Translations under genes and position numbers: made by a program | Notes under the pieces: generated by a model | Told to the model about the DNA's origin: nothing | What the model saw: the letters and a program-made list of their open reading frames with translations, nothing else | Database searches by the model: none | NCBI RefSeq assembly: GCF_003149185.1 | Contig: NZ_QGDO01000001.1 | Coordinates: 1,426,001 to 1,490,000 of the forward strand | Origin: Sediminitomix flava | Lineage (GTDB): Bacteria; Bacteroidota; Bacteroidia; Cytophagales; Flammeovirgaceae | DNA: 64,000 nucleotides | Reading direction: 5' to 3' | In this document: one piece after another, positions 26,213 through 36,237 of the stretch | Layout of the letters: each line of letters opens with the position of its first letter | Numbering within the stretch: the first letter of the stretch is position 1

Positions 26213-26902
26213 TTAAACACTCAAAGCTTTATTTTCTCTGAATACTTGGCAAACCTCAATTGCTGAAAGTGTTGCTTCTGTAATTTTTGCATAATCGAAT
26301 GCTCCATCAGTATTTTTCTTAAACAACTGACTTCCCATTCCAATACAATGTGCTCCTGCGGTTAAGAACTCAACCAGCTCAGAAGGGTCTAAAGTAATTC
26401 CACCTGTTGGCATAATACTAGACCAAGGACATGGAGCCTTTGCCGCTTTGATAAACTCAACTCCACCGACTTGTTTTGCTGGGAAAATCTTAACGATTTC
26501 GGCACCCAATTCTTCTGCTTGAGAGATTTCTGTAAGACTGCCACAGCCTGGCATCCAAGACACTTTTCTTCGGTTACAAACCTTTGCGATATCTTGATTC
26601 AAGATTGGTGAAACAATAAAGTTTGCACCTAACTGAATGTATAAACCTGCCGTTGGAGCATCTACTACAGAGCCAATCCCCAAAATCATTTCTGGGCAAC
26701 TCTCTTTTGCATAATCCAATAATTCTTTAAAAATAATATGAGCAGCTTCTCCTCTGTTTGTAAACTCAAAAACTCTCACACCACCCTCATAACATGCTGA
26801 AAGTATTTTTTTACATACTTCCACATCCGAATGATAAAAAACAGGAATAACTACTGTATTGTATGATTCTAAGGCGACTTCAATTCTTGAAAATCTTGCC
26901 AT
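26213..26902 (-). CDS. eda: 2-keto-3-deoxy-6-phosphogluconate (KHG/KDPG) aldolase
   Basis: Class I aldolase splitting KDPG into pyruvate and glyceraldehyde-3-phosphate, the last step of alginate monomer catabolism. The Schiff-base lysine is Lys138 in EIVKIFPAKQVGG. The proton-transfer Glu46 sits in VFEFTNRG, and the phosphate loop is MPTGGI. At 229 residues it is slightly longer than E. coli Eda. It lies 27 bp downstream of the PL17 lyase gene and is the last gene of the susC-led operon. No KDG kinase gene is in the window to supply its substrate. Confidence 0.93.
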   Translation of the reverse strand: MARFSRIEVALESYNTVVIPVFYHSDVEVCKKILSACYEGGVRVFEFTNRGEAAHIIFKELLDYAKESCPEMILGIGSVVDAPTAGLYIQLGANFIVSPILNQDIAKVCNRRKVSWMPGCGSLTEISQAEELGAEIVKIFPAKQVGGVEFIKAAKAPCPWSSIMPTGGITLDPSELVEFLTAGAHCIGMGSQLFKKNTDGAFDYAKITEATLSAIEVCQVFRENKALSV

Positions 26903-26929
26903 AATTGGTTTTGTTTTTGGTTTAAATAA

Positions 26930-29143
26930 TTAGAGTTCGCTTGTCATTTCTTGTAACTGATAAGGTCCAACCCACTCGTAAGTTTTCCCATTTGCAGTTA
27001 CGGTATGTTTGCTTTCTTTAGCTGCATCTTGATTGGCTATCATCAATACCCAACGTTGTGAAGAATTATCTTCCAACATTACGACACTGCCTTCTTCGGT
27101 ATCTGCCAGTAGTTTCAAATCCTTCAACTGACTTTCTGAGTTCACCGTATATTCTGCATTCGGATTAAACTCACCGTGTGCTTCAATAACAGAAAGGAAT
27201 GTATGTGCTTTCGCCTTAGGCTGTCTGATCATAAAACCAGAATCTTTTCTCAGATTCACCTCTGGGTCATTTGCACCTAGCTGCGTCATGAAGTATTTCG
27301 TTTCAGTATTCGCTACAGATGTCAAGGTGTAGAATCTTTCATTCTGCAACCAAGTAAATGAAGCCAAGTGAGATGCAGCATTTCCTTCTGCCATATTCCA
27401 AAGATGTTGATAACCGTGATCATCCCCCATCGTATTCCATTGATTTGAATGAATCTTGAAAGGAATATTCGAATCGATTTTATGCCCCATATAATAGAAA
27501 GGCAAATCATACTGATGCTCTTCTTCAGCATTCACTCTGAAAAGATCAATGATCCATGGCTTCTGATGTTCTCCTTTTGAAATCATTGCCATTGTACGTT
27601 GCATTTTTACACCTTCATAGGCTGTGGTATCAAGTGCAGAAATGATTTGAACTTTTGGGTCTTCAAAAACCGTAAAGAACATCTCTGAATTAAGCTTGTC
27701 AGCCACTTTTTGCTTGCCTTTATAATTTGACTGTGCATCTACAACTACGGTATTATGAGATACCGTTTGCTTTGCCCAAGTTTTATTTTCTGGCAAATAA
27801 CGTCCACCCTGTTTTTGTACAGTATTCAGAAAACGAACAGCACCATAATCTTGAAGAACTTCTACGCCTTTGTCATAAAGGCTGAAACTCAACTTATCAA
27901 AATGCCCGTGCCCCATTCCCGAAGAAGAATATTTCATCAACAAACATAATTGATCTTTTTGATCTCCATCTCTCAAAATACCTAATCCACCATTTTTACC
28001 TTCACTTCCATCACTCAACTCAAGCGAACGGTAATTGAAAGGTTTGGCTTTTCCTTCGGCTATAGCTTTAGCAACTGCTACTCCTTCTTCCCCAAGCATC
28101 AGCTCGCCTTGTTCTTCAGCAATACTCAACAATCCAGCGTCTTGTCCGAAGTGAGTAAAGGCAATATCCACTCCGTAGACAAGCTCAGCTGTATTATAAG
28201 TTTTCTCCTTCAATGCATCATTGATTGGGAAAAAACGACCGTTAGTGTAACTCAATTGCAAGACGGCTTCTACTGCTTTTGGTAGCACGCCGTTTCTGTA
28301 TTCATAAATTCCTAATTCAGGATTTCTGTGCGAAAGCGTATGCGCATAAAGTATAAATGGCATAAGTGCATAACGCTGATAGTAAGGACCTTCGGTATAA
28401 TAACCGTCTGGTGAGAAAAGCTCATCCAATTGTTTCAAAAACCCTGATTGTCCATCCAACTTTGAACCTTTCAATGTTTTCTGAACCATTTCTTCATCTC
28501 CCATCACATAGCTGATCATTCCGACACCAGCAACCATCCATGTTCCATGATTATGGACTTTGTCAAAATTGACAACATTTTGTTCAGAAAAGAACTTCAC
28601 AATCGGACGGAATAAGTTCTTTTCAATTTCTTTACGTTCTTTTTTTGTGAGGTAATCATACACACAATCGTATGCCTGACTCACATAAACTAACCACACA
28701 CTATCGTTTAATCCTTGCCAAAAAAGTACTCCAGGGTTTGAGCTTTTTCTTTCAGGATGTAATCCTAAACTAGGGTACATTGCTGCATAACCTAGCAATT
28801 GTTTTTTTACATATTCGGCATAAGCATCATTTTGCTCAATTTGATAAAGCAGCCCTGCCTCATACATTTTTTTGTAATTCTGCTTGTGTACTTCATGCGT
28901 ATATCCTCCTCCCGGATCTTTCGGAATTGGGATATTAATTTCTTCGTCTAAAGCTTGCAGAACTCTTGTTTTTACTTTGTTAAAAGTCTTATCCAAAAGA
29001 GGATACTTACCTAAGTTTGTTCGTAAGTCTTCAACACCTTTGGCTGTCAGCACCAAATTTGGGTGTTCACCTTGACTCCAACCTAAATAAGGAAGAAGTA
29101 TTAAAAACAAGGTCCAAAGGCTTTTATGATAAAATGCTTTCAT
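26930..29143 (-). CDS. PL17 oligoalginate lyase (heparinase II/III fold)
   Basis: Exolytic lyase that releases unsaturated monouronate (which opens to DEH) from alginate oligomers. In 737 residues: signal peptide (about 1-23, ending GWSQ), alpha/alpha-toroid domain (about 30-350), then a heparinase II/III-like beta-sandwich (about 370-735). The catalytic Asn198-His199 in VHNHGTW and Tyr255 in DGYYTEGPYYQRYA have the same 56-residue His-Tyr spacing I recall for Saccharophagus Alg17c (His202/Tyr258). There is no type IX sorting domain, so a periplasmic location is likely. It follows the PL6 gene after a 109-bp gap holding a hairpin. Confidence 0.92.
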   Translation of the reverse strand: MKAFYHKSLWTLFLILLPYLGWSQGEHPNLVLTAKGVEDLRTNLGKYPLLDKTFNKVKTRVLQALDEEINIPIPKDPGGGYTHEVHKQNYKKMYEAGLLYQIEQNDAYAEYVKKQLLGYAAMYPSLGLHPERKSSNPGVLFWQGLNDSVWLVYVSQAYDCVYDYLTKKERKEIEKNLFRPIVKFFSEQNVVNFDKVHNHGTWMVAGVGMISYVMGDEEMVQKTLKGSKLDGQSGFLKQLDELFSPDGYYTEGPYYQRYALMPFILYAHTLSHRNPELGIYEYRNGVLPKAVEAVLQLSYTNGRFFPINDALKEKTYNTAELVYGVDIAFTHFGQDAGLLSIAEEQGELMLGEEGVAVAKAIAEGKAKPFNYRSLELSDGSEGKNGGLGILRDGDQKDQLCLLMKYSSSGMGHGHFDKLSFSLYDKGVEVLQDYGAVRFLNTVQKQGGRYLPENKTWAKQTVSHNTVVVDAQSNYKGKQKVADKLNSEMFFTVFEDPKVQIISALDTTAYEGVKMQRTMAMISKGEHQKPWIIDLFRVNAEEEHQYDLPFYYMGHKIDSNIPFKIHSNQWNTMGDDHGYQHLWNMAEGNAASHLASFTWLQNERFYTLTSVANTETKYFMTQLGANDPEVNLRKDSGFMIRQPKAKAHTFLSVIEAHGEFNPNAEYTVNSESQLKDLKLLADTEEGSVVMLEDNSSQRWVLMIANQDAAKESKHTVTANGKTYEWVGPYQLQEMTSEL

Positions 29144-29179
29144 CGCTTTTTTCCTTTTGATCCGATGTTTTTGGTTAGC

Positions 29180-29217
29180 GCATTCACTTCAGACTTGAGA
29201 GGTCTGAGAGCGAATGC
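29180..29217 (-). other. Intercistronic hairpin between PL6 and PL17 genes
   Basis: The arms GCATTC + CTTCAGAC (29180-29194) and GTCTGAGAG + GAATGC (29202-29217) form a long, slightly imperfect stem with no T-run on the minus strand. This fits an mRNA processing or stabilising element rather than a full terminator. Confidence 0.6.
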
Positions 29218-29252
29218 TTATCCTTAACCAATTAACATCTGCCTAAAAAATC

Positions 29253-31607
29253 TTAGAAATCACCTTTTGCTAATTCCATAGAATAGCCCAAAGGTCTGCC
29301 GTCTTGTGTTTTATCAAGCTCTAAAGTTTCTGAGTGAAACTTCAGTTCGTTATTTGTCAGATTTACTTCTGTGAAAGCTGGATCAAGGTTCAACTCTGCT
29401 CCTGCTGAAAAATTACAGTCTTCAATCTTCCCTACAGGTCCTCCAGACGTTACTTTCACTACAAAATCACCTTCGCCATGCCATACCGAACAGTTCACCT
29501 TAAAACCTTGTAATCCGTGAAGAGTTACTGCTGGTGTTTCTTTTGAACCTGTATTGATAAATGAACAACGATCCATTGCGATTACTGGTCCCATTGTACT
29601 TTCATCCATTCCACCTCTGTAGACATCTACTGCAATACCTTTGATTTCTGTGAAAAGTACATTCTTCATCTTCAAACGCTCCACATTGTAACGTCCTTTA
29701 TCATCCAACTCAGCATGCATATAAATACCATGTCCATTGATATTTTTGATGACTGAATTCTGTAATTTGAATTCAGCAATCATAGACATTTTCCCACCGT
29801 TAAAAATGATAGATTCAGCATTCAGATAATCAGAAAACTCACAGTCTGTCACCGTCAAATAACTAGGTAAGTCTGTAGCCAAAGTCTGAACCGCATATTT
29901 CGCTTTTGACTTTCCTACCAATTTCAATCCTTTCAATTCTAGCTTTACTCCTTCTGTTACTTCAAAAGCAGTAGTCGCATATTGCTCGATCAACACTTTT
30001 GAATTCGCTGCTTGAATGGTAATATCTTTGTCTATGATTAAAGGCTTTTTCAATCTTAGTTTGGTTGCTGTAATCTTCAACACATCACCAGATTTAGCCG
30101 TAGCCAATGCTTTATATAAAGCTCCCGATGATTTTACCGTATGAACTGTTGCTTCTTCATTTTTTTCAGAAGTCCACCATTTCACTCCTGCAGTTTCCAA
30201 TGTAGCCCAAACCTTTGCCTTCTCAATATTTGATGCACTAACAGCACCTACTTCATTGGAAGTTCTTTCTGACTGACGTTGGTCTTGATAACTTCTTGCA
30301 TCTACCCAAACTGCTGTGCTTTCCAATACTTCTGATGGATATTTGATTCCATCTTTATCCACCGAAAGAGCAACATTTTTCTTTGTAAATCCTTCTTCTT
30401 GGAATGCCTTAATGTTTTCACCAATTACATTTCCACTGAACTGAATACCACTTACATCATCATTGATTCCGAAAATATCTGATCTCGAAGAATGCAAGAA
30501 TAAGTTGTTACTCAATACCGTTTCAGAAGGAGGTAATGTTCTTTCTTCATCTGAACCCACACCCAATTCAATGTGATCGCAGTCAATGAAAGTATTCTGA
30601 GAAATTGTCGATCTCAATACTTGCATGTAACGATTGGCTGGAGAATTCGGGATTCCGTTCATTACAGCCAAAGCAGCTCTAAATCTACGTCCTGTGATAC
30701 CCTCAAAGTAATTATTAACGACAGTTTGTCCTTCATTAATTACTCTTACACCACCAGTATATTCTACATTATTCCCAATGAAATAATTGCCTTCTACCCA
30801 GTTGTTATGTCCGTGTCTCAATACCAAAGAACCTTCACACTCAAAGAAAGTATTGTAAAGGAATTTGTTTTCACAAGACTTGTTAGAAACTACCTCTACT
30901 TCGCCATTACAACGTTCAAAGTAATTTTGACGAACTACTGTTCTTGAAGCTTCAAGTGAAGTGAAACTTGTTCCAATTCTTATTGTCTCGCCCCCGTTTG
31001 AACCTGTTGTAATTCTGTCTTTAAAATGATTATTATCGATACTATGGTGGTTGTTTCTACTGTTCTCTTCTTTTAAGATGACAACTACCACAGGACCAAC
31101 ATTTGATTTTCCTTCAAATAGGTTATGGTCTAGTCGGTTATATCTTCCGTAAAGTTCTACCCAATGATCTTTGTCTAGCTTTTCCTCTTTGTTATAATAA
31201 GAGATAACGCAATTTGTCACTCGGCTATAATTTGCTACTTGTTCTTTGTCTTTGCTAAAACGAATTACAGCTTTTTTGGAAGCCGATCCGTTTTTAAACA
31301 CCAAACCATCTACCACCAAATAATTCCCTACCAGTCTTAAATCTGATTTCCCTTCTAGTGTAACTTTTCCTTTTGTTTCTGCACAAAGTACAACTGGCTT
31401 CTCGGCTGTACCATTTGCTTTAAAAATCAGTTGAGCATCTGTCCACACACCATTTGCCAGCATAAGAGTATCTCCTGCTGCCAATTTGCCTACTGCTGTA
31501 TTATAATCCTCAACTGAACTCACCTTGTAAGTTTCTGCCGATACACTAAAGTTTATACCCAACAGGAATGCCCCACAAAGCAATATCTTTATGAAATTCT
31601 TACTCAT
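29253..31607 (-). CDS. PL6 family alginate lyase (two-domain)
   Basis: Alginate lyase of polysaccharide lyase family 6 (chondroitinase B-like right-handed beta-helix), 784 residues, with a signal peptide ending at SVSA (residue 24). The catalytic base Lys243 (VVSNKS) and acid Arg264 (LVLRHGH) are 21 residues apart, as I recall for AlyGC (Lys220/Arg241). Acidic residues for calcium lie in EVEVVSNK. A second beta-helix domain (about 490-770) follows, as in the two-domain subfamily. It probably depolymerises alginate or poly-MG blocks for the PL17 enzyme. Second enzyme gene of the susC-led operon. Confidence 0.92.
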   Translation of the reverse strand: MSKNFIKILLCGAFLLGINFSVSAETYKVSSVEDYNTAVGKLAAGDTLMLANGVWTDAQLIFKANGTAEKPVVLCAETKGKVTLEGKSDLRLVGNYLVVDGLVFKNGSASKKAVIRFSKDKEQVANYSRVTNCVISYYNKEEKLDKDHWVELYGRYNRLDHNLFEGKSNVGPVVVVILKEENSRNNHHSIDNNHFKDRITTGSNGGETIRIGTSFTSLEASRTVVRQNYFERCNGEVEVVSNKSCENKFLYNTFFECEGSLVLRHGHNNWVEGNYFIGNNVEYTGGVRVINEGQTVVNNYFEGITGRRFRAALAVMNGIPNSPANRYMQVLRSTISQNTFIDCDHIELGVGSDEERTLPPSETVLSNNLFLHSSRSDIFGINDDVSGIQFSGNVIGENIKAFQEEGFTKKNVALSVDKDGIKYPSEVLESTAVWVDARSYQDQRQSERTSNEVGAVSASNIEKAKVWATLETAGVKWWTSEKNEEATVHTVKSSGALYKALATAKSGDVLKITATKLRLKKPLIIDKDITIQAANSKVLIEQYATTAFEVTEGVKLELKGLKLVGKSKAKYAVQTLATDLPSYLTVTDCEFSDYLNAESIIFNGGKMSMIAEFKLQNSVIKNINGHGIYMHAELDDKGRYNVERLKMKNVLFTEIKGIAVDVYRGGMDESTMGPVIAMDRCSFINTGSKETPAVTLHGLQGFKVNCSVWHGEGDFVVKVTSGGPVGKIEDCNFSAGAELNLDPAFTEVNLTNNELKFHSETLELDKTQDGRPLGYSMELAKGDF

Positions 31608-31648
31608 CTTACTACCATTTAAAGATGATAAATAACACTGAAGAGATG

Positions 31649-31674
31649 GCAGTAGGAAGCATTCTTCCTACTGC
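31649..31674 (-). other. Perfect intercistronic hairpin between susD and PL6 genes
   Basis: GCAGTAGGAAG (31649-31659) pairs perfectly with CTTCCTACTGC (31664-31674) over a 4-nt loop. No T-run follows on the minus strand, so this is a stabiliser, processing site or partial terminator that would lower lyase expression relative to susCD. Confidence 0.65.
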
Positions 31675-31714
31675 TCAACTTTTCAGATCACATATCACTT
31701 ACTCATGAAACTTC

Positions 31715-33088
31715 TTAATTTGTGTACCCTGGGTTTTGTACCAACTGTCCTCTACTCAAAGTAATCTGAACTTGAGGAATTGGGAACAACAAGTTGTGTG
31801 CAGAAATCGGTGAATCAATTCCTTCTGCAGCCAAATGTTCTTTCATCACTTCAATTGCGTTTCCATAACGAAGTAAATCAAACCATCTATGGTTCTCGAA
31901 TGCCAACTCAATTCTTCTTTCCAAAGCAATTGCTGCATCTAACTGTGTTTGAGATTCAAACGTAAGTGCTGCAAGTCCTGCTCTATCACGAATATCATTT
32001 ACATACTGGATAGCCATTGGGTCTAAAGCTGTAGCTTGGTTTGCCAACTCAGCATACAACAATAGTACATCTGCATAACGAAGGATTACAAAATCAACTC
32101 CTGATTGCTCAATAGAACCTACTGAATTATACTTATTGATAATTACTTTACCGTTATCTTCAGCCATAGAAGCTGCTGCTCTAAGGTCTCCATCTTCATG
32201 AATGTTAAGGAATTCGCTTGTTACTTTTACTCCTCCAAATACACCTTTTGAACTAAAAGTATAAGAGAAAGTCTGGTGCTCACCATTTCCTGCATCATAA
32301 CGCGTCGAGAAGATCACTTCCTGATTCATTTCTGAAGAGAAAATTGATGCATAATCATCCATAAGACTAAACTCACCACTATCGATGATGTCTTTCAATT
32401 GTTGCATAGCTCCTGACTTATCTCCTGAAGAAAGAAGCACTTTAGCATAGATTCCTTTTGCAGCCCACTTTGTTGCTCTACCTTCAGCATCACCACCATA
32501 AGACGATGGTAAGTTTTCAGTAGCAAAAAGTAAATCTACTTTGATTTGTTCGTAGATATCTGATGCAGCTACATTGTCAAAGAAACTATAGTCGTCAAAT
32601 GCAATTACATTAGTTACTAAAGGCACATTACCAAAAAGTTGTACCAAGTTATGATAAGCATAAGAACGTAGGAACAATACTTCAGCTTTCAACGCATTGC
32701 GCTTTGCTTCATCTTCAATCAGATCTACATTCGCTAACACCATATTTGCTCTAGAGATCACTGAATATGAAAGCCCCCAATAGTCATTCATGAATGATGT
32801 AGAAGGATCATTTGTAAACTTATCCAAGTCTCCATAACTACCTTCTGAACCCGGAGATGAGTTATCATCTACCACACCTTCCATTGTCCATGCAATATTT
32901 GTCAAATCTTGTAGTGCACTGTAAGTACCTACTACTGCAGCTTCAATCTCATCTTCGTTTTCGAAGAAGTTATTTTCTCCAATTGTACTGTATGGTGTAA
33001 GATCAAGTTGCTCTTCACAAGAAGTCATCCCGAAAGTACCCAACATGGAGCATAATAGATATATATATGTCTTTTTCATTGTTTTCAA
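31715..33088 (-). CDS. susD: SusD/RagB-family glycan-binding lipoprotein
   Basis: Surface lipoprotein that binds oligosaccharides and forms the lid of its SusC transporter. The signal peptide ends in the lipobox GMTSC, after which EEQLDLTP is the typical SusD start. The TPR-like helices and the conserved segments ENFFENEDEIEAAVVGTYSAL, LFLRSYAYHNLVQLFGNVP, VILRYADVLLLYAE and ALERRIELAFENHRWFDLLRYG are all present, in 457 residues. Translation may begin at residue 4 (MKKTYIY). It lies 26 bp after susC. The neighbours make alginate oligomers the expected ligand. Confidence 0.94.
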   Translation of the reverse strand: MKTMKKTYIYLLCSMLGTFGMTSCEEQLDLTPYSTIGENNFFENEDEIEAAVVGTYSALQDLTNIAWTMEGVVDDNSSPGSEGSYGDLDKFTNDPSTSFMNDYWGLSYSVISRANMVLANVDLIEDEAKRNALKAEVLFLRSYAYHNLVQLFGNVPLVTNVIAFDDYSFFDNVAASDIYEQIKVDLLFATENLPSSYGGDAEGRATKWAAKGIYAKVLLSSGDKSGAMQQLKDIIDSGEFSLMDDYASIFSSEMNQEVIFSTRYDAGNGEHQTFSYTFSSKGVFGGVKVTSEFLNIHEDGDLRAAASMAEDNGKVIINKYNSVGSIEQSGVDFVILRYADVLLLYAELANQATALDPMAIQYVNDIRDRAGLAALTFESQTQLDAAIALERRIELAFENHRWFDLLRYGNAIEVMKEHLAAEGIDSPISAHNLLFPIPQVQITLSRGQLVQNPGYTN

Positions 33089-33114
33089 TTTTTAGCTCTT
33101 AAAATCCTTTAGAA

Positions 33115-36100
33115 TTAAAAGTCTAGTCTCAAACCTAGGGCAAATGTTCTAGCCAAAGGCATTGCACCACGTTGGTAACCGTAAGTCAATGGGCTATCTG
33201 TGTTTGCATTGATACCTTCTGGGTTTACACCTCTGTAGCTATCACCTGTTAGGTAAAGAAGGTTACTTCCCGATACATAAACTCTAGCAGTTCTGATGTA
33301 TTTTTTAACAGGAATGTTGTAACCAAATGTCAAGTTTCTCAATGAGATATAAGACGCGTCTTCTACAAACCAATCAGTCTCAGTCTTTCTACGAGTAAGT
33401 CCTTCATCATCAGCAAAACCGATATCACCATTCTCTCCAGCCCATTGTGTCTCAATGTAGTGAGAGTCAATGTTAAATACTGAAGCACCGTGAGAACCTT
33501 GGAATGTGAAACTCAAATCGAAGTTTTTGTACTTGAATTCGTTCGTAAGACCCCAAGTAAAGTCTGGGAATGGCTTACCCAATGTTGTCATATCTTCAGT
33601 AGTGATTTCACCATCACCATTCAAATCTTCTACATAAGCATTGTTAGCTTGTACACCAATTGGCCAGTACTTATTGAAAATTTCTTCGCTCAATTCACCC
33701 TTCACTTTATATCCGTAGAATTGTACCAGAGGTTGCCCTACGCTAGTGATGAAATAACTTGGACGTTTTGACTCTACTGTAGAGATTAACTCTTGTTGGT
33801 CACCAAAGTCAAGTACTTCATTTTGTACCGTTGCAAGGTTAAATCCTGTCTTCCATGAGAAGTCTTTATTATCAATGTTAACTGTATTCAATTCAATTTC
33901 GATACCTGAGTTAGATACCTTACCACGGTTCGTTCTAATTTCGTTGAATCCAGTAACTGATGGTACAGGTAAGTTAAGTACCAATTGGTCAGTAGTTGCA
34001 TCGTAGTATGTTACACCAAGTAAAATACGGTTGTCTGCAAAACCAATATTTACACTAGAGTTAAATTCAATAGTACGCTCCCATCCTAAACCTTTATCTG
34101 CAAGATTTTGTAAAGCATAACCTGAAGAAATACCATTTCCAGAAACATAGTTAGAGCTTCCCATTTGACCGATATGGTCGTAGTCACCGATTTGGTTGTT
34201 ACCAGTAGTACCATAACTTGTTGCCAATTTCAACTCACTAATGATACCTTTTGCTCCTTCCATAAATGGCTCTTCCATTACTCTCCATCCCAAACTCATT
34301 GCAGGAAAGAAACCCCAACGATTTTCTGGACCAAAACGGCTACTACCATCCCATCTTGTACTAAGAGAAACAAGGTATTTATCTTTGTAAGCATAGTTTA
34401 CTCTCGCTAGTGTAGAGATCAATACATTATCAAAAATTCCATTGTCATCATCTCTTACTAATGCTGTAGAACCTGAACCTTGTAAGTCTTGAATCTTGTC
34501 ATTCAAGAAACCAACGGCATCCAAACCTACAATATCTTCTCTCTCGTATTGGTAAGTAAAACCACCCAAGGCATCAATTTCATGTCCACCAAAGCTCTTC
34601 TTATACGTCAGAAGGTTTTCATTTAGAATATTGATTACTCTTCCAATTTCGTACTCTGATGTAGGAATACCATCTCTGTGACCCCATGTAGTTTGGAAGT
34701 AGTTTCTTTCCGTTGATCTGAAGTAAGCACCACCTGTTGTTTTGAATTTCAAACCATCTGCAATTTTGAAATCCAAATATCCATTGAACTGACCTCTGTA
34801 TTTTGTTTCCGTTCTCAAACGACCGTGAAGTTTTGCCCATCCATTTACGTTTGATGTATTTCTAAGGTCAGGAAGTCCTGTTGCATCATAAGCGTCATGC
34901 TTATCGTCAAAGTGATCTTCCATTGCCAACGAACCAACTTCTCTACCTGTCATTGCAGCAGTTTGCTCTGTGTGCCAAGTCGGCATCCAAGAAGCACTAC
35001 GTGCCAAATCATGCATACGAACTGATACTCGATCTCTGTCTTGTACTGAAGCATTTAAGTTTACGCCCAATTTTACACGATCACTCAATTCAGTTTTCAG
35101 CTTCACACGCATCGAATACTTCTTATGATTGTTTGTATCAACAACACCTTCTTCATCAATCACTTGTCCAGATACATAATAAGAAGTTTGCTTATTACCA
35201 CCACTCAAACTCAATTGGTAGTTTTGAGAGAAACCATTTCTGTACAATACATCATTTGCATCGTAGTTGTGACCTAACTCTTGTGCTAAACCAATTCTTG
35301 CAAGATCATCTTCACTTACATTTGCTTTCTGAGCTACATAAGCAGCCCAAGAGTCTGGACTATGCAAGTCGTATTCTTTAACTGGCGAGTTTGTACTCAA
35401 TGTAGAAGCGAAAGAAACTTTCATCTTTCCTTCTTGACCGCTCTTCGTTGTAATCATGATGACACCATTTGCACCACGCGAACCATAGATTGCTGCTGAA
35501 GCGGCATCTTTCAATACTTCAATAGATTCAACATCTTGCATATCTACAGAAGATAAATCATCTGGAATAGGGAATCCATCAACTACTACTAGTGGCTTAG
35601 TACCTGAGTTGATTGATGCAACACCTCTAATTTGAATTTTAGGTTCTGCACCAGCATCTGCATCAGTAGTCTGAATTTGTACACCAGCTAATTTACCATA
35701 CAAGGCTTGGTCAACCCTTGATACTGGAATCTCTTGCAAGTTTGAATTTGATACTTTTGAAATAGCTCCTGTCAAGTGAGACTTCTTTTGAGTACCATAA
35801 CCTGTAACAACGATTTCGTCAAGTACTTGCTCATCTTGAACCAATGTCACATCGATTATTGATTGTGTACCTACAAGGATCTCTTGGGTCTTGTAGCCCA
35901 CATAACTAAAAACTAAAGACGCATTATCATTATCTAACGTCAATTTAAACTTTCCATCAAAATCGGTTACCGTACCATTTGACGTTCCTTTTATTAATAC
36001 AGAAACACCGGGTATCACGCCACCTTCATCTGATACTACACCAGTAATAACCCTGTCTTGCGCCCACGAAGGGACAAGGGTGGCAATCAATAATATTGGC

Positions 36101-36138
36101 ATCATTAGTATTGCCAATAAGTAGTTCTTTTTTTCCAT
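33115..36138 (-). CDS. susC: SusC/RagA-family TonB-linked outer-membrane transporter
   Basis: Outer-membrane TonB-dependent importer of oligosaccharides, 1007 residues. In order: signal peptide (1-26, ending SWAQ), CarboxypepD_reg-like domain (about 28-105), the SusC hallmark VVTGYGTQKKSHLTGAISKV (starting near residue 110), plug domain with the DGFPIPDDL and ASAAIYGSRGANGVIMITTK signatures, and a beta-barrel ending LGLRLDF. It leads the operon susC-susD-PL6-PL17-eda. Its promoter carries a 21-bp-period direct repeat shared with kdgF, consistent with control by the divergent hybrid sensor. Confidence 0.95.
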   Translation of the reverse strand: MEKKNYLLAILMMPILLIATLVPSWAQDRVITGVVSDEGGVIPGVSVLIKGTSNGTVTDFDGKFKLTLDNDNASLVFSYVGYKTQEILVGTQSIIDVTLVQDEQVLDEIVVTGYGTQKKSHLTGAISKVSNSNLQEIPVSRVDQALYGKLAGVQIQTTDADAGAEPKIQIRGVASINSGTKPLVVVDGFPIPDDLSSVDMQDVESIEVLKDAASAAIYGSRGANGVIMITTKSGQEGKMKVSFASTLSTNSPVKEYDLHSPDSWAAYVAQKANVSEDDLARIGLAQELGHNYDANDVLYRNGFSQNYQLSLSGGNKQTSYYVSGQVIDEEGVVDTNNHKKYSMRVKLKTELSDRVKLGVNLNASVQDRDRVSVRMHDLARSASWMPTWHTEQTAAMTGREVGSLAMEDHFDDKHDAYDATGLPDLRNTSNVNGWAKLHGRLRTETKYRGQFNGYLDFKIADGLKFKTTGGAYFRSTERNYFQTTWGHRDGIPTSEYEIGRVINILNENLLTYKKSFGGHEIDALGGFTYQYEREDIVGLDAVGFLNDKIQDLQGSGSTALVRDDDNGIFDNVLISTLARVNYAYKDKYLVSLSTRWDGSSRFGPENRWGFFPAMSLGWRVMEEPFMEGAKGIISELKLATSYGTTGNNQIGDYDHIGQMGSSNYVSGNGISSGYALQNLADKGLGWERTIEFNSSVNIGFADNRILLGVTYYDATTDQLVLNLPVPSVTGFNEIRTNRGKVSNSGIEIELNTVNIDNKDFSWKTGFNLATVQNEVLDFGDQQELISTVESKRPSYFITSVGQPLVQFYGYKVKGELSEEIFNKYWPIGVQANNAYVEDLNGDGEITTEDMTTLGKPFPDFTWGLTNEFKYKNFDLSFTFQGSHGASVFNIDSHYIETQWAGENGDIGFADDEGLTRRKTETDWFVEDASYISLRNLTFGYNIPVKKYIRTARVYVSGSNLLYLTGDSYRGVNPEGINANTDSPLTYGYQRGAMPLARTFALGLRLDF

Positions 36139-36210
36139 GTGTTTAGAGGTTACAAAGAATTAAAAAGTGAACACAAAGGAATTCCTTTAGGACTCTGCTT
36201 AAGCTTGTTT

Positions 36211-36218
36211 CAAAAATA
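36211..36218 (-). promoter_or_regulatory. -7 box of the susC operon promoter
   Basis: On the minus strand the sequence reads TATTTTTG, a perfect TAnnTTTG box, 72 nt before the susC ATG and 19 nt after the candidate operator repeat. Confidence 0.6.
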
Positions 36219-36237
36219 GTATCATCTACACTTAAAA

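Noticed and set aside
30573-30947. Plus-strand open frame of 124 codons inside the PL6 gene
   Set aside because: Antisense to the catalytic beta-helix carrying Lys243 and Arg264; no leader or domain of its own.
26930-31607. Type IX secretion sorting domain on the alginate lyases
   Set aside because: The C-termini (LQEMTSEL and SMELAKGDF) lack the Ig-like sorting domain and its terminal KLVK/R-type motif.
34881-35381. Plus-strand open frame of 166 codons inside susC
   Set aside because: It lies fully antisense to the well-conserved SusC barrel and plug, is rich in His, Leu and Ser as expected of a reversed frame, and has no recognisable domain.
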